From Streptomyces sp. 1-11 (lineage in GTDB: Bacteria; Actinomycetota; Actinomycetes; Streptomycetales; Streptomycetaceae), in assembly GCF_007176755.1 (NCBI RefSeq), contig NZ_BJTV01000005.1, forward strand, positions 1 to 64,000: a stretch of DNA of 64,000 nt, written 5' to 3'. The stretch's first letter is position 1, and each line of letters opens with the position of its first letter. The position numbers and the translations under genes are program-made. Below the pieces are notes generated by a model. That model was not told where the DNA came from. It searched no databases and was given only the letters and a program-made list of their open reading frames with translations. Shown here one piece after another: positions 60,517 through 64,000 of the stretch.

Positions 60517-61638
60517 TCACGCGTCCGGCCGTACGACACCCAGGATCGGCATCGTGCCCGCGCCGGCGACCGTCACCGTCCGCCCCGGCCGCGGGGCGTG
60601 GATGATCTGCCCGTCGCCGGCGTACATCGCGACGTGGCTGGCGTCGGGGAAGTAGATGACGAGGTCGCCGGGGCGCATGTCCTCGACGTCGACGTGCCGG
60701 AGCTGCTTCCACTGCTCCTGCGAGGTGCGCGGGATGGGCCGGCCGGCGTCGGCCCAGGCCTGGGAGGTCAGGCCCGAGCAGTCGTAGGAGTCCGGCCCCT
60801 CGGCGCCCCACACGTACGGCTTGCCGAGCTGGGCGGTGGCGAACTCAACCGCCTTGCGGCCCTGCTCGGACGCCTTGCCCTTGACGTCGTCCAGGACGCC
60901 GGTGTCCAGCCACTTGGTCTGCGCCTTGTGGGCGGCCTGCGCCTCGAGCTGGGCGAGCCGCTCCTTCTCCTTCTTCTCCAGCCGGTCCTCGAGCCGCTCG
61001 GCCTCCGAGATCTGCCGCTCGACCCGCTTCTTCGCAGTGGCCTTGGCCTTGCGGTTGACCTCGAGCTTCCGCCACTGGGCGGCGGCGTCGTCGGCGTAGT
61101 CCCGCAAGTCCCGCTGGGTGCGGGTCATCTCGCCGATCAGCTTGTCGGTGGCCCGCTGGCCGTTGAGCACCGTGCCGGCGCCGTCGATGAAGCGCTGCGG
61201 GTCGTCGCTGAGCAGGAACTGCGCGGTGGGCGGCAGCCCGCCGGTGCGGTACTGGGCCCGGGCCGAGGCGCCGGCCTGGTCCTTGAGCCGCTCCAGCTTC
61301 TCCTGGCCCTCGGTGATCTTCTGGGTCAGCACCTCGATGCGGGCGGACTGCTTCTCGGTCTTCTCCTCCGCCGCGTTGTAGGCGTCGGTGGCCACGGCCG
61401 CGTCGTGGTAGAGCCGGTCCAGCCGGGCGCGGACCTTCTCCAGGTCCTTGTTGGGCGGGGGCGCCGGGCTCGGGGACGCGCCGGGTGTCGCGCCCGGTGC
61501 CGCGCTCGCGCCCGGCGTCGCGCTCCCGCCCGGCGTGGGCCTTTCGGCGGCGAACGCCGTGCCGGGCGCCGCCAGCACGGTCACCGCGCAGACCACGGTC
61601 ACGGCGGCGGTGAGCAGGCCGCGCTTGCCCGTACCCAT
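60517..61638 (-). CDS. Secreted NlpC/P60 peptidoglycan endopeptidase with coiled coil
   Basis: A 373-residue wall hydrolase: signal peptide (cut near AFAAERP, about residue 31), Pro/Ala/Gly-rich linker, long coiled coil (about 65-250), and the NlpC/P60 domain with Cys in SYDCSGLTSQAW and His in ASHVAMYAGDGQII. The plan is that of RipA/SCO4202-type enzymes, where the coiled coil holds the enzyme inactive. It cuts peptide cross-links. Start ATG 61638 has GGGGG six bases upstream. The 288 bases before it hold the promoter; I found no c-di-AMP riboswitch there. Confidence 0.93.
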   Translation of the reverse strand: MGTGKRGLLTAAVTVVCAVTVLAAPGTAFAAERPTPGGSATPGASAAPGATPGASPSPAPPPNKDLEKVRARLDRLYHDAAVATDAYNAAEEKTEKQSARIEVLTQKITEGQEKLERLKDQAGASARAQYRTGGLPPTAQFLLSDDPQRFIDGAGTVLNGQRATDKLIGEMTRTQRDLRDYADDAAAQWRKLEVNRKAKATAKKRVERQISEAERLEDRLEKKEKERLAQLEAQAAHKAQTKWLDTGVLDDVKGKASEQGRKAVEFATAQLGKPYVWGAEGPDSYDCSGLTSQAWADAGRPIPRTSQEQWKQLRHVDVEDMRPGDLVIYFPDASHVAMYAGDGQIIHAPRPGRTVTVAGAGTMPILGVVRPDA

Positions 61639-61926
61639 ACAGTCCCCCAAGCTGATTAACCGTCAGTAACTTGTGGTCGTCTGAGGGATGGTGCCACGGC
61701 GGCGCGCAAAACGACAGAGGTCATCGGAAGTCGGGTTTCCGCCCGCCCCGCCCGCCCCTTCCGCCCGGCCCGCCGGTCCGCGCTCCGCCGCCACGCCCTC
61801 GCGTACGCCCCGGCGACGCACCGCCCCCTCCGCGCGTTTCCCCTGGCCGGACCCGCGCACGACGATCTTCCGACCGATGTGACGAACGACGCACCGGGAA
61901 CGTTCCCGCCGACCCGGCCCGGCCCG

Positions 61927-62778
61927 TCAGCGCGCGCGTGGCGCCAACGCGCTCCAGGCGACGGTCACTTCCCCCTGCCGCCAGCGGGCGGCGGAGTCGG
62001 TCACGGGCCAGTCGGCGGTGAGGTCCCGCACCGCGCGGATCCAGCGCTGGCGGGCGCCGTAGGAGGCGTAGGGCGCGGCGGCGGCCCAGGCGCGGTCGAA
62101 GTCGCGCAGGAAGGCGTGCACCGGCTCACCGGGGACGTTGCGGTGGATCAGCGCCTTCGGCAGCCGCTCGGCGAGGTCGGAGGGCCGCTGGAGCGAACCG
62201 AGCCGGGTGGCGAAGGTCACCGTCCGCGGGCCCTCCGGGCCCAGCGCCACCCAGACGTGCCGCCGCCCGATCTCGTCGCAGGTCCCCTCCACCAGCAGTC
62301 CGCCGCGCGAGCCGTCGTCCGCCGGCGCGAGCCGCGCGCACAGCCGCTGCCACACGGCGGCCACCTGCTCCTCGTCGTACTGCCGCAGCACGTTGGCGGC
62401 CCGCACCAGCACCGGGCGCCCGGGCACCGGCACCTCGAAGCCGCCGTGCCGGAAGACCAGCCCGTCCCGCTCGTAGGGCCTGGCGGCCGCCACCCGCTCC
62501 GGCTCGATCTCGACCCCGACCACGCGCGCGCGGGGCGCGACGGTGCGCAGCCGGCCGAGCAGTTCCACGGCGGTCCAGGGCGCGGCCCCGTACCCGAGGT
62601 CGACGGCCACCGGGTCGGCCGCGCGGCGCAGCGCGGCACCGTGCGTGGCGGCGATCCAGCGGTCCATGCGGCGCAGCCGGTTGGGGTTCGTGGTCCCGCG
62701 CGTCACATTGCCCACGACGGGGGCCCGCCCGCTCGGGCGAAGCCGAGCGTGGGGGGCGGGCGCGGCGCGGGCGGTCAT
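61927..62778 (-). CDS. Class I SAM-dependent methyltransferase-like protein
   Basis: A 283-residue protein. The SAM-binding motif is VAVDLGYGAAPWTAVEL, followed by acidic VVGVEIEPERVAAA and RAANVLRQYDEEQV. Typical of uncharacterised actinobacterial methyltransferases near mshA. Start ATG 62778 is leaderless: TACTCT ends seven bases before it on the minus strand. It is divergent from mshA across 293 bases. The substrate is unknown. Confidence 0.87.
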   Translation of the reverse strand: MTARAAPAPHARLRPSGRAPVVGNVTRGTTNPNRLRRMDRWIAATHGAALRRAADPVAVDLGYGAAPWTAVELLGRLRTVAPRARVVGVEIEPERVAAARPYERDGLVFRHGGFEVPVPGRPVLVRAANVLRQYDEEQVAAVWQRLCARLAPADDGSRGGLLVEGTCDEIGRRHVWVALGPEGPRTVTFATRLGSLQRPSDLAERLPKALIHRNVPGEPVHAFLRDFDRAWAAAAPYASYGARQRWIRAVRDLTADWPVTDSAARWRQGEVTVAWSALAPRAR

Positions 62779-62980
62779 GCCTACGAGAGTAAGCGGCCTC
62801 CCGCACCACCCGGCTCCCGCACCAGCCCGCTCCCGCATCATCCGGTTTCCGCTCGGCCCGCTCACCGCCCGCCGGGCCGGGCGCCCGTCCCCGCGGGCCG
62901 AGCCGCGCACCGCACCCATACGACGCTTCATCGAACGGTTGAGCGAAGATAGGTCATGATTCGGTAAAGGCGCGTGATCG

Positions 62981-63009
62981 GGAAATGGCAGGGCACTCGT
63001 CGGCTGTTG
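62981..63009 (+). promoter_or_regulatory. Possible SigR promoter of mshA
   Basis: GGAAAT, an 18-base spacer, then TGTTG. This is one mismatch from the GGGAAT-N18-GTT pattern of the thiol-stress sigma factor SigR, about 60 bases before the mshA start. SigR control of mycothiol synthesis is known in S. coelicolor as I recall. Confidence 0.5.
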
Positions 63010-63071
63010 CACTCCCTGGAGGGCGCGGTCGGTCCTCCGGCAGGCATGCCCGCACCAAGGAGGAACGCCAC

Positions 63072-64000
63072 GTGAGCCAGTACGCCAGCAGGCTCGGGCG
63101 TCGCTCACCGGCGGCACCCCCGCGGCTCAGGCTGCACCGCAGACCCCGCCGCGTCGCGATGCTCTCCGTGCACACCTCGCCGCTCCACCAGCCCGGAACC
63201 GGTGACGCCGGCGGCATGAACGTCTACATCGTGGAGCTGGCCCAGCGGCTCGCCGCGATCAACATCGAGGTCGAGATCTTCACCCGGGCCACCGAGGGCG
63301 GCCTCCCGCCCCGCGTCGAGCTCGCCCCCGGCGTCCTCGTCCGGCACGTCGACGCCGGTCCCTACGAGGGCCTGGCCAAGGAGGACCTGCCCGCCCAGCT
63401 CTGCGCCTTCACGCACGGCGTGATGCAGGCGTGGGCCGGCCACCGCCCGGGCCACTACGACCTCGTCCATTCCCACTACTGGCTCTCCGGCCACGTCGGC
63501 TGGCTCGCCGCCCAGCGCTGGGGCGTGCCGCTGGTGCACGCCATGCACACCATGGCCAAGGTCAAGAACGCCAGCCTGGCCGACGGCGACACCCCCGAGC
63601 CCGCCGCCCGCGTCATCGGCGAGACGCAGATCGTCGCCGCCGCCGACCGCCTCATCGCCAACACCGCCGAGGAGGCCGGCGAACTCGTCCGGCACTACGC
63701 GGCCGACCCCGCCAAGGTCGCCGTCGTCCACCCCGGCGTGAACCTCGACCGCTTCCGTCCCGGTGACGGCCGCGCCGCCGCCCGTGCCCGCCTCGGGCTG
63801 CCGCAGGACGCCCTGATCCCCCTCTTCGCGGGCCGCATACAGCCCCTGAAGGCGCCGGACGTGCTGCTCGGGGCGGTCGCCGCCCTGCTGGACGAGCGCC
63901 CCGAACTGCGCTCCCGGATCGTCGTGCCGGTCGTCGGCGGACCCAGCGGCAGCGGGCTCGCCAAGCCCGAGGGACTGCAGAAGCTCGCCGCGCGCCTCGG
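63072..64000 (+). CDS. mshA: D-inositol-3-phosphate glycosyltransferase MshA (5' part)
   Basis: The first 309 codons of a GT-B glycosyltransferase that joins UDP-GlcNAc to inositol-3-phosphate, the first step of mycothiol synthesis. Landmarks: [20 protein letters not shown] near the N terminus, [38 protein letters not shown] and [18 protein letters not shown]. The C-terminal nucleotide-sugar domain runs past the window end. Start GTG 63072 has AAGGAGG eight bases upstream. An N-terminal basic extension of about 33 residues precedes the domain. Confidence 0.95.
   Translation, partial: MSQYASRLGRRSPAAPPRLRLHRRPRRVAMLSVHTSPLHQPGTGDAGGMNVYIVELAQRLAAINIEVEIFTRATEGGLPPRVELAPGVLVRHVDAGPYEGLAKEDLPAQLCAFTHGVMQAWAGHRPGHYDLVHSHYWLSGHVGWLAAQRWGVPLVHAMHTMAKVKNASLADGDTPEPAARVIGETQIVAAADRLIANTAEEAGELVRHYAADPAKVAVVHPGVNLDRFRPGDGRAAARARLGLPQDALIPLFAGRIQPLKAPDVLLGAVAALLDERPELRSRIVVPVVGGPSGSGLAKPEGLQKLAARL

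Noticed and set aside
61639..61926. c-di-AMP (ydaO-type) riboswitch before the NlpC/P60 gene
   Set aside because: Such switches often precede wall hydrolase genes in streptomycetes, but the expected conserved blocks are not present here.

Overview
The window is chromosomal DNA of a Streptomyces (or very close relative). The GC content is very high, third positions are strongly GC, and many genes belong to families restricted to this group: devA/devE-type GntR regulators, the WhiG anti-sigma factor RsiG, the nickel regulator Nur, GlnR, mycothiol genes mshA and mshD, DUF3099 and DUF2516 proteins. Gene order from about 0.8 to 64 kb follows, as far as I can recall it, the S. coelicolor segment SCO4126 to SCO4204. 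There is no integrase, transposase, tRNA or CRISPR array, so this is core rather than mobile DNA.

Layout. 1-114: the 3' end of a 5S rRNA gene and its terminator. 0.8-8.0 kb: a six-gene minus-strand operon that looks like a stripped-down type IV secretion machine (small two-helix protein, anchored extracellular protein, TrbL/VirB6-like channel, VirB4 apparently split over two genes, degenerate VirD4-like coupling protein). 8.5-10.4 kb: a secreted trypsin-like protease and a two-domain wall hydrolase of the kind found in Gram-positive conjugation systems. 10.6-13 kb: a PAP2 phosphatase and a flavoprotein lipoprotein. 13.1-19.2 kb: phosphate uptake (PHO boxes, pstSCAB, Pit, PhoU-like protein). 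19.3-22.4 kb: CsoR copper repressor with its operator, small proteins, a lipoprotein, a DHFR-like reductase and a NUDIX hydrolase; 22.4-25.8 kb: CHAD protein and polyphosphate kinase. 26-29.2 kb: a GntR-ABC transporter operon with a palindromic operator. 29.3-32.4 kb: mshD, a 22-23 bp tandem repeat array and a secreted 5'-nucleotidase. 32.8-36.4 kb: an MprAB-like two-component system with an HtrA-like protease lacking a PDZ domain.

36.6-41.2 kb: a LacI regulator, glnR, a hydrolase, a MoaD/ThiS sulfur carrier and a Gln/His-rich membrane protein. 41.4-42.8 kb: an SseC-like protein and a thiosulfate sulfurtransferase preceded by a short cysteine-containing leader peptide gene. 43-48.5 kb: LmeA-like DUF2993 protein, DUF3099 protein, a frameshifted VOC gene, DsrE-like protein, nitrobindin-like protein, nur, ygfZ-like gene, dtd and rsiG. 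48.5-53.1 kb: an Eis-like acetyltransferase, direct repeats, then devE, a small membrane gene, devA and devB with matching AAGTTGG palindromes before both GntR genes. 53.4-57 kb: a protein with two complete APH-type kinase domains, a HAD-like protein and a single-domain APH protein. 57.2-58.9 kb: XRE regulator, HbhA-like coiled-coil protein and DUF2516 protein, an order also found in mycobacteria. 58.9-64 kb: a receiver-PP2C phosphatase, an NlpC/P60 hydrolase, a methyltransferase, and mshA running off the end.

About twelve gene starts lack a Shine-Dalgarno sequence and have a TAnnnT hexamer ending 6 or 7 nt before the start codon, the geometry expected of leaderless mRNAs; I used this to choose starts. 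Themes linking the genes are phosphate and polyphosphate metabolism, thiol/sulfur/metal homeostasis, and control of development and the cell envelope.
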